DNA from: Cyclostephanos tholiformis
Taxonomy: Eukaryota; Bacillariophyta; Thalassiosirophyceae; Thalassiosirales; Thalassiosiraceae
NCBI GenBank assembly: GCA_036939975.1
Contig: JALLPB010001231.1
Coordinates: 1-10,605, forward strand
Direction of reading: 5' to 3'
DNA length: 10,605 bases
A model generated the notes under the pieces. It made no database searches, was not told the origin of the DNA, and saw only the letters and a list, made by a program, of their open reading frames with translations. The translations under genes and the position numbers were made by a program. Below, one piece after another: positions 1 through 7,978 of the stretch (position 1 is its first letter; the number at the start of each line of letters is the position of its first letter).

Positions 1-133
1 CAATGGCAATGGCAATGGCAATGGCAATGGCAATGGCAATGGCAATGGCAATGGCGATGGCAATGGCAATGGCAATGGCAATGGAAATTGGATTGGGATC
101 GGAATCAGGATCGGGATTGGGAATGGCAAAGGT
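1..133. repeat. (CAATGG)n hexamer microsatellite with degenerate flank
   Basis: Positions 1-84 are 14 tandem CAATGG hexamers; the tenth (55-60) is CGATGG and the other 13 are perfect. From 85 to about 133 the six-base rhythm continues in decayed form (AATTGG, ATTGGG, ATCGGA, ATCAGG, ATCGGG, ATTGGG). A period of six keeps all frames open: Met-Ala and Gly-Asn dipeptides in two plus frames and Gln-Trp in the third. The Gly-Asn frame stays open to a TAA at 260-262 and, past the repeat, reads Gly/Tyr/Asn-rich. The array begins at the first base of the window, so its true length is unknown. It could be the end of a low-complexity coding repeat, but nothing proves this. Confidence 0.95.
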
Positions 134-543
134 AACTATGATGATAAATGCAACTATGGTAGTAGCTACTATGGTAAGGCTACTATTGCATTGCCATTGT
201 CCTTTTTATCCATCGTTTTTGATTGCAATAAAAACAACTTTAAGAATTACAGCAATTTTTAACTAGTCATCCTCCAGGGGTTTGATGCAGATGTAAATGT
301 GAAGTCTTTTTACAATGCCATGCAGTTGATTTGTGCAAACAAGTCCGCCTTTCTGCTCCTCCTCCACCTCCTTCTTTCCCTCCTTTCCCCAATCCACCTC
401 CTCCTTGTCATGGATGGCATCATCTTGGCCATCTCCCAGCCTTTTAATTGATTGTTACGTTACCTGCCCCCTCCTTAGTCTCCCTGATGCATCCCAGCTG
501 CCACTGCCACACCTCACCATCATCCATTTCTGTGGACATCACC
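134..543. other. Gene-poor stretch with polypyrimidine tract
   Basis: There is no recognisable gene. Positions ~349-406 are almost purely pyrimidine (CTCC/CTTC runs). On the minus strand one frame is open from 454 to a TAG at 263-265, about 63 codons rich in Lys/Glu/Asp, but it has no ATG. A purine-rich strand lacks stops by composition, so I do not call it a gene. Another minus frame near 540-455 reads open for about 25 codons. Decayed coding DNA is possible but unproven. Confidence 0.4.
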
Positions 544-747
544 TCAAAATAAATAAAAATCGTTAACAATATTGCATACTTTCCATCCCCACCCCCCAAC
601 AGAAACATTGTCTGCAGTAAAAAAGCAATTCACTTCCTCAAGAATTCACTTACCTCTTGCATGAAATCTCTCCCTCTCAAGTGCCTCTCGTGCTCCCTTG
701 CACCACTGTATCTCCATCTGAATGAAGGCATCATCATGGCACCCCCC
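544..747 (-). pseudogene. Possible two-exon coding remnant with a 42-base intron
   Basis: Read on the minus strand, 747-654 is open and ends at a consensus donor (G|GTAAGT at 653). Positions 653-612 resemble an intron, ending in a T-run and CTGCAG. The frame resumes at 611 and runs to a TGA at 546-544. The joined reading contains CHDDAFIQMEIQWCKG and then, across the junction, HARDNVSVGGWGWK: mixed, protein-like composition of about 54 codons. Upstream, the same strand stays readable through the 30-bp tandem repeat but needs a one-base frameshift near 772-776 and crosses stops at 765, 750, 806 and 863. I recognise no family. If real, it is a decayed gene or transposon fragment. The putative intron is about half the length of those in the two solid genes here. 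Confidence 0.25.
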
Positions 748-799
748 TCAAATGAAGGCATCTTAGTGGCGCCCCCTTGAATGAGGGCATCTTCATTGC
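721..799. repeat. 30-bp tandem repeat, three diverged units
   Basis: Units start at 721, 751 and 780, each opening with AATGA(A/G)GGCATC. The first two are followed by a variable core, then GGC(A/G)CCCCC; the third loses the similarity after GGCATCTTCATTGCA. The first interval is 30 and the second 29, so the third unit is out of phase by one base relative to a ten-residue coding repeat. On the minus strand the units read as a repeated DAFI/DALI motif (one frame) or KMPSF motif (another). Confidence 0.8.
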
Positions 800-1351
800 A
801 TTTTCAAAGTAGGGTGCCTCCCCCTTGCTTTTTTATGGCAGCATCAGCATCCACATCAAGCTAAACAGCATGCTCAAAATTGCTCTCAATGCCCATGCAA
901 ATCCCTTATGGAGGCTGGTTCAATAGGGAGGAGCTCCTGTTGGACGGATCCTTTGTTCTGGGGGAGGTGGGAGGACATTGATGGCTCTAGGCACAAAAAG
1001 CAAGAGCGTGAGAGGGAGCGCACGCATGAAAAGTTTTGAATGGCAAGAGGGGGGACAAGAGAGAGAGGGAGGAGTGCAACTCAAGCCACAGTGAGACAAG
1101 GGAGTGCACGCATGTTAGACTGGAAGAGGGAGCACGAGAGAGACTGCATCTCCCCCATCCATGCACCTGCAGTTTGGTTTTGGTTTTGTTGTTCTTTTTG
1201 ATTGATGTGCACACATTTGTGCATGCATCACCTTTTATTGGCTGCGTGCAGCAAGAACACCATAGGGGTTGCATTTAAAACAAAAACCACCAATGTCATG
1301 ACACACCCCGGGGCAATGGGGATGTCATAGCATTGTTTATTTGTGCATAAA

Positions 1352-1381
1352 CAGGCAACAACAAAGCAAATTTGTTGCCTG
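1352..1381. repeat. Perfect 10-bp inverted repeat (hairpin)
   Basis: CAGGCAACAA (1352-1361) is matched by its exact reverse complement TTGTTGCCTG (1372-1381) across a ten-base loop. No T-run or gene end adjoins it, so a terminator role is not suggested. It could be a mobile-element remnant or chance. Confidence 0.7.
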
Positions 1382-1624
1382 GGGGAGCATATTGATGACA
1401 TTGAATTAAAGGGGGTTTGTTGGATTTTGGAAAATTGACAATGTTGGTCAGTCAGCAAACCTAGAGCTTTAACAAGAAAATCTAAGAGGGAATCAGCCAA
1501 AAAAAAGAACTTTTGTGTTTTATGCCTAAAGCTAGCTAATTTTTTTTATGAGGGCACCCCTTATTTTAATCAAGAGTGTAGATAGTCGTACCATCCAAAG
1601 TAGTTTGGGCATTGCTTAATATTG

Positions 1625-1657
1625 TTTGTTTCTCATGTGAAAAATGAGAGAAACAAA
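1625..1657. repeat. Perfect 10-bp inverted repeat (hairpin)
   Basis: TTTGTTTCTC (1625-1634) pairs with GAGAAACAAA (1648-1657) across a 13-base spacer. The inner sequences CTCAT (1632-1636) and ATGAG (1644-1648) offer an alternative inner pairing. It sits in the gene-poor region with no adjacent gene to regulate. Confidence 0.65.
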
Positions 1658-2012
1658 TATCCTTTGCACCATCCAATACTGGATCTGAACAACAAAAAAA
1701 GAATTTTGATTATGAACATGCATAGGACTTAGTACTAAACATAATGAATTCAGTTTAATCAGTAGCCAAAGTAGGTTAGCTTAAGTTTAAAGTTTAGTTA
1801 GCAACACTCAGGTCAGTTCTTCCAGTTTAGTCATTTTGTTTAATATCAGCCATATTTGGGTTTGTGATGCACTAAATAAATAGTGTGATATTGTTTCACA
1901 GAGGAGGGGGGGGGATAAATCTTATGATTGGAGGGAGTGAATTGTGGGCTGTCAGCCTCGCATTCCCCAAAAAATCAAGTCCTAGTATGTAGGGTTATCA
2001 TATACTCTCTAC

Positions 2013-2542
2013 ATGCAAGAATGTAGGGCTAGCTTTTTCTACTACTATTCACACCTACAAAAACATGAAATCTGCTCTAAGCTCACTTGGAGCCTGCTGG
2101 GAATCTATCTGCTGGGAATCTGCTGGGAGGTTAAGGGCTTGACTTTTCTCATTGTGACTGGACTGATAGTAACACTACATAATAACTACTACTTCAACAC
2201 AAGTTGCCATTCCCTTGACCCATTCTGTGGTATTGTTGGCAATTGAGCTTATTCTACAAAACCAAAAGACAAAGAAAGTTGTTGCAAATGCTACCCTGAT
2301 GATGTTCAAGCTTCTCCTCAATCTTATTCCTGTTGTGGAGATCACATAATCTTTGCAAAGAGCATCCCTTGGATGGAATGGGTGTTACACTACTGAATGA
2401 AGTTCCACTTCCCCACCAATGGAAAGGATACAAGGGATGGATGTGGACTTAGGAGAGAAACAGAGACTCAACAATAAAAAAACATGAACACTATATCTCG
2501 TTGTTGGTCAGGATTCATATAAACTAAATGCAAATACCCTAA
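2013..2542. other. Intergenic; short direct repeats and weak open frames
   Basis: CTGCTGGGA recurs at 2094, 2109 and 2120; the first two copies extend to CTGCTGGGAATCT. A plus-strand ATG frame from 2013 gives 77 codons to TGA at 2244-2246, with a hydrophobic middle. The same frame then stays open about 49 more codons, with several Cys pairs, to another TGA. No family is recognised and there is no initiation or splice evidence, so no gene is called. Confidence 0.35.
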
Positions 2543-3196
2543 AAACAGCAATATCTCCTCTTAGGATCCCCCCCAGCCAGTTTTGAGGGCATCATTGTGT
2601 TCAGCACCCCCAAGTTAGTCTTTGTAGATACTACATTGTGGGTGTACCTTACATATTCTAGGAATTATTATGCATTGACTGTAGCACATTGCTGTGTGAA
2701 AAAAACCTGTGACCCCAACTGCATGATGAGTCTGCGCATTTTTACTTCCTCCTCTCTCCCTCCCCCCTTCCCCCCCCAGCAAGCTCTCAATGCCAACATA
2801 CATGTGGGCATTGAGCTGGCAGTTGCATCGTCAAATTCGTCTGTTGGCCTAAACAGTGCCTATTGTTCCATCATTGCATCATATTTGTCACACAATGTTG
2901 TCATGGCGACATGTAATAATTGTCATATTGATAGTAATAAATACATTTTTTCTAGTTTTAATGATGTAAACCTGTCCCACATCATGTTCGTTGATTGTTG
3001 TATGCTTGGTTACTGGGAGTGTGGCCCCACAGCAACAGCAGCCATGGTGGCAGCCATGATTAATCAGTTTGATCACATTTTATCTCATTTTACTCAGCTT
3101 TTTTTATTTAGGTACACACAACACAACTCCACCAACCCCAAGTCAAGCTGCAAACCAACCATCAAGTATCAAACCAAATATCTCCACCAATATTAG
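2543..3196 (+). CDS. Unassigned open frame, 217 codons, doubtful gene
   Basis: One plus-strand frame is open from just after a TAA at 2540-2542 to a TAA at 3194-3196, the longest uninterrupted frame in the left half of the window. The first in-frame ATG is at 2723, giving 158 residues; a GTG at 2597 would give 199. The translation is rich in Cys, Ser, Asn and His, with scattered cysteine pairs (HCC, DCC) and a Pro-rich patch from a C-run near 2752-2777. It has no signal peptide, membrane segment or motif I recognise. Its length in A/T-rich DNA is somewhat unexpected by chance, so a dead or fast-evolving coding sequence, or one exon of a gene, is possible. Codon choice does not resemble that of the two solid genes downstream. 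Confidence 0.2.
   Translation, partial: KQQYLLLGSPPASFEGIIVFSTPKLVFVDTTLWVYLTYSRNYYALTVAHCCVKKTCDPNCMMSLRIFTSSSLPPPFPPQQALNANIHVGIELAVASSNSSVGLNSAYCSIIASYLSHNVVMATCNNCHIDSNKYIFSSFNDVNLSHIMFVDCCMLGYWECGPTATAAMVAAMINQFDHILSHFTQLFLFRYTQHNSTNPKSSCKPTIKYQTKYLHQY
2786..2815. repeat. 9-bp inverted repeat with extended near-palindrome
   Basis: CTCAATGCC (2786-2794) pairs with GGCATTGAG (2807-2815). Inside the loop, ACAT and ATGT can pair further. It lies just after two C-runs (2762-2767, 2770-2777). A related CTCAATGCCCATG string occurs at about 884-896, hinting at a dispersed repeat, though the match is short. Confidence 0.55.
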
Positions 3197-3817
3197 GCTG
3201 CTGAGGACATCCTAAGTACCCATCCTCTGCATACATATGATGGTGGGAATATGTCTGTGCCATATGATTGCACATCTTCATTAGCTTGGGGTTGACGGCT
3301 CAATGTGAACAGGTAGCTAACAAAATCAGTAGATGATGGGCTGTAGCTCATAGAATACCTGGGCGATTAGGGTCCCCATGGTACCAAATTGATCCCCATG
3401 ATATTCCTGACCCTATGCACCCTCCACTTTTATTGATTGGGTTGATAAATGGACCTTTTATTTACCTCTAAGACAGGGGTGCAGGGTCACATTGATGATC
3501 CAGAGATCTGACCAACAAGGAGATAATCTTTTTTGGTATGGCACCAAGAACACAGAACTTCCAATACCTAGAAGGGCACCACAAATGATCAAAACAATCC
3601 TCCTCTTCCACCTGATCATAAATATTAGCATATAGCAACTTTGCTGTCACCTAGACCTTTTTCACCATATTGGAGTCTTTGGTTCTATGATCAAACAGAA
3701 ACAACACAGCAATTGGAACCACAAAGAAAGAGGGCTACTCACATTCTTTGAGACCCCAGCATACAACTCCTCCGAGACCCCAGCGTACAAGATATGAAGA
3801 TGTAAAGTGTCAATGCA
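3197..3817. other. Intergenic, with a 24-bp-period duplication
   Basis: No gene is supported. GAGACCCCAGC(A/G)TACAA occurs at 3750-3766 and 3774-3790, a two-unit tandem with one mismatch in 17 bases. Several frames are open for 50-75 codons on both strands (for example minus 3650-3468), but they overlap and contradict each other, and none shows a known motif. This stretch lies immediately upstream of the MORN remnant and would hold its promoter if that gene were active. Confidence 0.35.
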
Positions 3818-4233
3818 ATGAATGGGACAAAGCACTACTTTGATGGACACGAGTATTAGGGAGAGATGAAGGATGGCAAGCGTCATGGTTATGGCATGTG
3901 CAAGAATGCCAATGGAAGTTTGTACCAAGGGGAATGGAAAGATGGTGTACGTCATGGTTGTGGCGCGTGCAAGCACGCTAGCGGAAGATTTTACAAAGGA
4001 GAATGGAATGATGACCAAATGCATGGACAATGCACCCAAGTGCACCCCGCCGGGTTGGTGTACGTTGGAGAATTTCAACATAACAACTGTCTGTTGGCTG
4101 CGGGTGTCGTCGGCATCATCACGACCTGGGTTTGGGAGCAGGCGTTGCTTTTGGGGTAATACTCGGTGGTTTAATTCATCAGGGCAAGCCTGGGAAGCTT
4201 CGTGAGCTTCATCGCGGGGAGGAACAATATTAG
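3818..4233 (+). pseudogene. Small MORN-repeat gene with C-terminal membrane segment, broken
   Basis: MORN repeats are short beta-hairpin units, often membrane- or lipid-associated. From an ATG at 3818 the frame runs to DGHEY, then a TAG at 3857-3859, exactly where a MORN unit has one residue between Tyr and Gly-Glu. It continues GEMKDGKRHGYG, YQGEWKDGVRHGCG, YKGEWNDDQMHG and VYVGEF: about four consecutive units. After QHNNCLLAAGVVGIIT the original frame gives only ~8 more codons. A frame one base back, taken up around 4108-4130, reads GLGAGVAFGVILGGLIHQG and a basic tail to a TAG at 4231-4233, rebuilding one continuous hydrophobic helix. So the copy appears to carry one nonsense change and one single-base deletion. 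An alternative for the first lesion is that the TAG is a 3' splice site and the real exon begins at 3860. An ATG at 3866 would also give an intact but shorter product. It converges with the CD36-like gene. Confidence 0.7.
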
Positions 4234-4558
4234 CTTAGAGATTATTGTCAAGCTAGTACCCATGTGGAGCAGGGCAAGAATCGTGCGATGGGTCAGTAAA
4301 TGTATTAATTAACATGATTAAATTTGTTTGACCAAGAATATAAAGACAAAGAGTTTGGCGTGCTTGTAGAACACTAAACAACACACAAACTCCAAAGGAG
4401 GTGCCGTCATAGCTATTTACTAATGAAAAAGTTAAGTGTAGTAACCTGGATTGAAAGAGGAGTTGGCTCCTTGCCTAATTTAATTTTCTCGGTTACATAA
4501 TCCCAACCACACCACGCGGTATATGGGAGGCAAGGGCACGAAGTCATCACCTCAGTCC
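4234..4558. other. Convergent intergenic region
   Basis: This 325-base gap between the ends of the MORN remnant (plus) and the CD36-like gene (minus) should hold the 3' untranslated regions of both. It is A/T-rich, with no ORF, strong inverted repeat or canonical AATAAA signal that I could place confidently on either strand. Confidence 0.5.
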
Positions 4559-7500
4559 TCAAGCTGCTGCCTTTGCAGGTTGAGTCGTGGGAATTAGCTT
4601 TTCACCTTCCATAAAGGAATGCTTTCGCTCAAAGCAAAGACACAAGAGAAGCATACACATGCCGAGAAAAGCAAACATGAAAATCAGTGAGCAGGTTAGG
4701 ATGACTGTGGCTCCCGCTTGCTTGTAGGAAGCAGAATATGCGACGAGGACGTCAATCTCATCAACAGTTGCGTGAATCGTGGATCTTTCATACCAATACA
4801 TTGGTAGAATTTTGCCTCCGACAACATGGGGTGAGAACAAATTCGCCGCGGAGCAGGGATAAGTCATATTATTCCTGCCGAGCGTCTTGAGATCATTCTT
4901 GTCTGCTGTCGTCATCGCCTCGAATGTTGCAGCACCTGCAGTACCATAGCAAGAATCCGCTCCATTGGATTTTACAGCTAGCTTGCAGTTTAAATTGATG
5001 GATGGATTGCATTCCCAAATGGAGAAGCTTGCGCCGAACCTCATCCTCTGGCGAGCAGCCAAGCCTGTAGCAACCTCGATGTCAATATGTGAAAGCAGGG
5101 CATCTTTTTGCGCATCGACGTATGCTTTGTCAACTAGTTGATAATTCGATCCGATGTTACTAGGGTCGAATGCGCCAGGAGGAGATGAAGCTGAGCTTGG
5201 ACGGTAAATCTTGATACCATTGCCATCGACCGTTTCAGCATACGAGTTATTTTGTTGCGTGTACAGCTGCGTGTCACCGAACAAGAACAGTGGATGGTGC
5301 AGATACTCGGGACGACCGGTCACTGATTGCCCATTCATATGTCCTACGGGCTGCAAACCATCGAATGGAAGTCCGGCGCCATCGGCCACGGCCTTGTTGA
5401 TATTGAAAGCAGTTGCGATGGGTCTTAGTCTCGCACTGACAATGCATGCATTCCTTCCGCAGATTTGATTCCGGACACCGTTGTCACGAATGCCCTCGAA
5501 TGCAAAATTGATAGGCTTCATGGCATCAGGAACGTACACAGGACGAGTTACGTTTTGGGGAATACCGTCACTGATTTGGCTCGCGCCTACCCTCGCCGTC
5601 AGACCCTTGGGTGCGAAATATTTTCCAGATCCACCGGTGACAGCGGACACGTATTCCTTCGATGATGGGTTGACAATGTCATCCTGGCGCATTCGATCGT
5701 TGCCGGTGTTGTAATAAGTAATATGCTCCTTACTTCCGTCGTAAGTCTCGTAGTATCCAAACTTCTTGTGCTCATCGAGTGAAGTTCCTACAGCAGGGCA
5801 CATGAACTCAGATACACTGTTTGACTCTTCCCTCTCAATCCAACTCCGGAGAGCCTTGCCGAGATCAACTGTATTGGCGACGGATGCGTCCATTCCGGAA
5901 TAGTTAGGACCGACTATTCCAGCCACCTCGAACAGACATCCTTCACCCTCGAGATTACTTCCATTGTATTTTCCTGCAGCCAGACAGCACCCCTTACTCG
6001 ACCACTCATTGCTTCCATTGGCACAAATGCACGCCTCATATCCCGGTACGTTTGGATTGAGTTGGAGAGCAGCATTGGTGGCTGTACATTTCGCAACTAC
6101 TTCGAATGCAGAAGTGTAAGGTTTGCACTTGATCCCGCCAAGCTTGACCTTATCGATATCGCTTGTCTCGTGACGTCCGGGGGCATAACCCTCGCAGTTC
6201 CCGTTCTTGAGGCAAGTGGCGTAGCAGACAGAGCCCACCTTACTTGTGTAGTCAGCAATGTTCCCAAGCTTGAAGGAAAGATTGGCGTCCATCTGGCCTG
6301 TAAGCATGCGCTTTGACAGTTCCGTCGAGCTGAGCGGCGATGTCAACGATTTTTTCGCTCGCGCCATTTGAGCATGGAAGGCTACCCAACCGAGGTATGC
6401 TGATGGATACCCAAACATTAAATCATTGATGGTGTGACTTTGGATTAATGCAGTGTAGATGTTCGTCTGCCCGAACGATGTGGAAGAGAAAGAGCTACCT
6501 GATCCGTCGTACTTCATTTCGCCACTGGACTTGACCACGGCGCCGCCGTCATATGATGCCAATAGACTCAACGTTGACATGATGGGACCGTCATCGCTGA
6601 AGTACGAGTTGCAATTTGTGAATGCCGGAGGCACGCCGTTGTTTTGCAACGTAGCAAGTGCAAGCGCATCGTCCATCATGCAACAGGCGCAGTTGGTAGC
6701 CGAAACATTTCCCAATTCCTCGGTGGAACATTGAATTTTACCATTGACGCCAATGTTTGCAATTTGTTCTCCAGTGCATTTCAACGAAAGGATCATGTTA
6801 ACCTCATCGTTCATTGCGCCTAGAAAAGAGAGGTAATCCGGGGAGAAGTTTGTGATGATGTCCGTCATTGATAAGTGATTTGCCAACAATCGTTTAGCAG
6901 AGAGAGTCGCCTTGCTCTCAGCGACCGAAAGGGTGAAATCGGCATTCCGCTGCAGATTCGATGTGGCCCTAACATCCTTGTCGAGAACCAGGTATGCGTT
7001 GGCAGTACTATACTCGAGAGAGCCTTTAGGATCCGGTTGGTTAGCAGCCGTCAGAGAGCTCGTACTTTGTGCTACGTCATATGCAACGGTGTATTTCCTA
7101 CCCAAATAATGTGTGAAATAAAAAAAGCGAATGTATCATTGTCAATCTGGAGGTTTTTTGACGCCTGGACGGGCGAGAAATCACTCACCTCAAGTTGTAG
7201 GGTCCCAGTTCAACCAAAACAGCATCACTTCCGCCAAGATATTCTTCCGGGTTGTGAATGTTGTAGAAACTGTACTTCAAGTCGGTTGCTGGCTTGTCTG
7301 CAAGGTTGACCGAGGTAAACTTGTTCAATGTCTTGCTTTCACTCAAACACGACTTCGAGGATGGATAACGGGGAAAAGAGGGAAGGAGCGAAGTTAAGTC
7401 GATTGCAGACCGAAGGGCTGGGTAGATTGTCGTCGATGAAGGCACATCTCAACGCTTACATTGTACATCGATCCACGGCCTGCTCCAGTTAGTTCAACGT

Positions 7501-7694
7501 TCAAATCTCTTCCTTTATCGGTGACATTGGAGGTATACACCCTTTCCATTGTCACATAGCAAATCACGAGAACGACGAGGCCACCGCCCTAAGAAGTGCG
7601 GATGAAGAGGAACGATTATTAGATCGCGCGGCACCAGTGAGAGAAAGACCGGCGTGTTCCAATGACTTACTCTGATTATATTGCTGTTGACCAT
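4559..7694 (-). CDS. CD36/LIMP-2-type scavenger receptor-like protein, four exons, enlarged ectodomain
   Basis: This is a predicted two-pass membrane glycoprotein of the CD36 family, whose animal and amoebal members bind or tunnel lipids at the surface or lysosome. My exons (minus) are 7694-7671, 7588-7460, 7352-7189 and 7097-4559. All junctions are GT-AG (donors GTAAGT, GTAAGC, GTGAGT) with phases matching, giving 951 residues. The ATG context AAGATGG is good. The third acceptor (7353) is the least certain; another in-frame AG lies nearby. Family marks: N-terminal hydrophobic anchor ~6-22; FYNIHNPEEYL then VELGPYNLR (80-106); TINDLMFGY (328-336), matching the TV-ELLWGY segment; YNTGNDRM (~567); YLHHPLFLFGD (704-714), corresponding to the PHF region; SHIDIEVATG (~775); ILPMYWYE (~869); C-terminal membrane helix 900-925 and a short Arg/Lys cytoplasmic tail. 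Many N-x-S/T sites suit a lumenal ectodomain. Family members are usually about 470-550 residues. The excess includes an 11-cysteine insert (397-539). The specific ligand is unknown. Confidence 0.88.
5798..6226 (-). other. Cysteine-rich insertion in the CD36-like ectodomain
   Basis: Residues ~397-539 lie between the conserved TINDLMFGY motif and the YNTGNDRM segment. They contain 11 cysteines, including a C-x-C (462/464) and an adjacent CC pair (476/477), with several N-glycosylation sites. In typical family members these two motifs are much closer, so this looks like an inserted disulfide-rich module. I do not recognise it as EGF or any other named fold. Confidence 0.6.
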
Positions 7695-7978
7695 CTTGAC
7701 CAATCTTTGTTGGTTTTTGCGTTGTTGCGAAAATGAAAAAAAGAGAGCCTGAATTTAAACTTCGACAAAATTTTAACTTCGCGAAAAATTTATCCTTCGA
7801 GGTATCGCAGGTGGCCGCAAATAGACGTAGAGGTTGAGGAATCCCCAGCGGCTTCTCAGCCTCTGCCTTATTCCGCCCACCTCATCAAGAAGGCCCGAGT
7901 AAGAGAAGTATTTCCCACAGCGTTAACGCCGGCCACAACTTCCTTATTTACCATACTGCCCTATCACACAGGGTGTAA
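7695..7978 (-). promoter_or_regulatory. Intergenic region: ASNSD1-like 3' end and CD36-like promoter
   Basis: These 284 bases separate the TGA of the upstream ASNSD1-like gene from the ATG of the CD36-like gene on the same strand. The gap must contain one transcript end and one promoter. It has no ORF of note. The half near the ATG is A/T-rich and carries the triplicated motif annotated separately. Confidence 0.5.
7751..7800. promoter_or_regulatory. Three spaced copies of an A/T-rich CTTCGA motif
   Basis: On the plus strand, GAATTTAAACTTCGA (7751), AAATTTTAACTTCGC (7768) and AAATTTATCCTTCGA (7786) repeat at 17- and 18-base intervals. On the coding strand of the CD36-like gene they read TCGAAG/GCGAAG followed by A/T, about 57-106 bases before its ATG. 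Position and spacing suggest a cluster of transcription-factor sites; no factor is identified. Chance similarity in A/T-rich DNA is the alternative. Confidence 0.35.

Larger units (their letters stand above)
904..2012. other. Intergenic, low-complexity and decayed DNA
   Basis: No gene is supported. Positions 1008-1140 are purine-rich on the plus strand, with loosely repeated GAGGGAGYGCACG elements (1012-1028, 1098-1114, partial near 1126-1136). One plus frame (1202-1732) reads with only four stops (1328, 1436, 1583, 1601) in about 177 codons, and includes a basic run followed by NFCVLCLKL. That is suggestive of a dead protein-coding element but insufficient for a call. A run of nine G lies at 1906-1914. 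Confidence 0.4.

Noticed and set aside
263..454. Minus-strand Lys/Glu-rich open frame
   Set aside because: It has no start codon, and the strand is nearly all purine, so stops are scarce in every frame.
1352..1381. Hairpin as a transcription terminator
   Set aside because: There is no T-run, no adjacent gene end, and the DNA is eukaryotic.
1202..1732. Plus-strand frame with only four stops, containing a basic run and NFCVLCLKL, like the C-terminal zinc region of some transposases
   Set aside because: Four stops in 177 codons is only mildly below chance, no catalytic motif is visible, and the resemblance rests on a few cysteines.
3662..4081. 139-codon minus-strand open frame
   Set aside because: It is antisense to the MORN repeats; its repeated hydrophobic pattern is the mirror of the MORN codons and of the 24-bp duplication.
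7101..7105. Starting the CD36-like protein at 7105
   Set aside because: The codon there is TTG, and the sequence just downstream is a splice acceptor (GGGTAG|G); the GPYNLR motif and N-terminal anchor lie in upstream exons.
6875..7309. 144-codon plus-strand open frame
   Set aside because: It lies antisense to CD36-like exons 3 and 4 and intron 3, has no motif of its own and is explained as a shadow frame.
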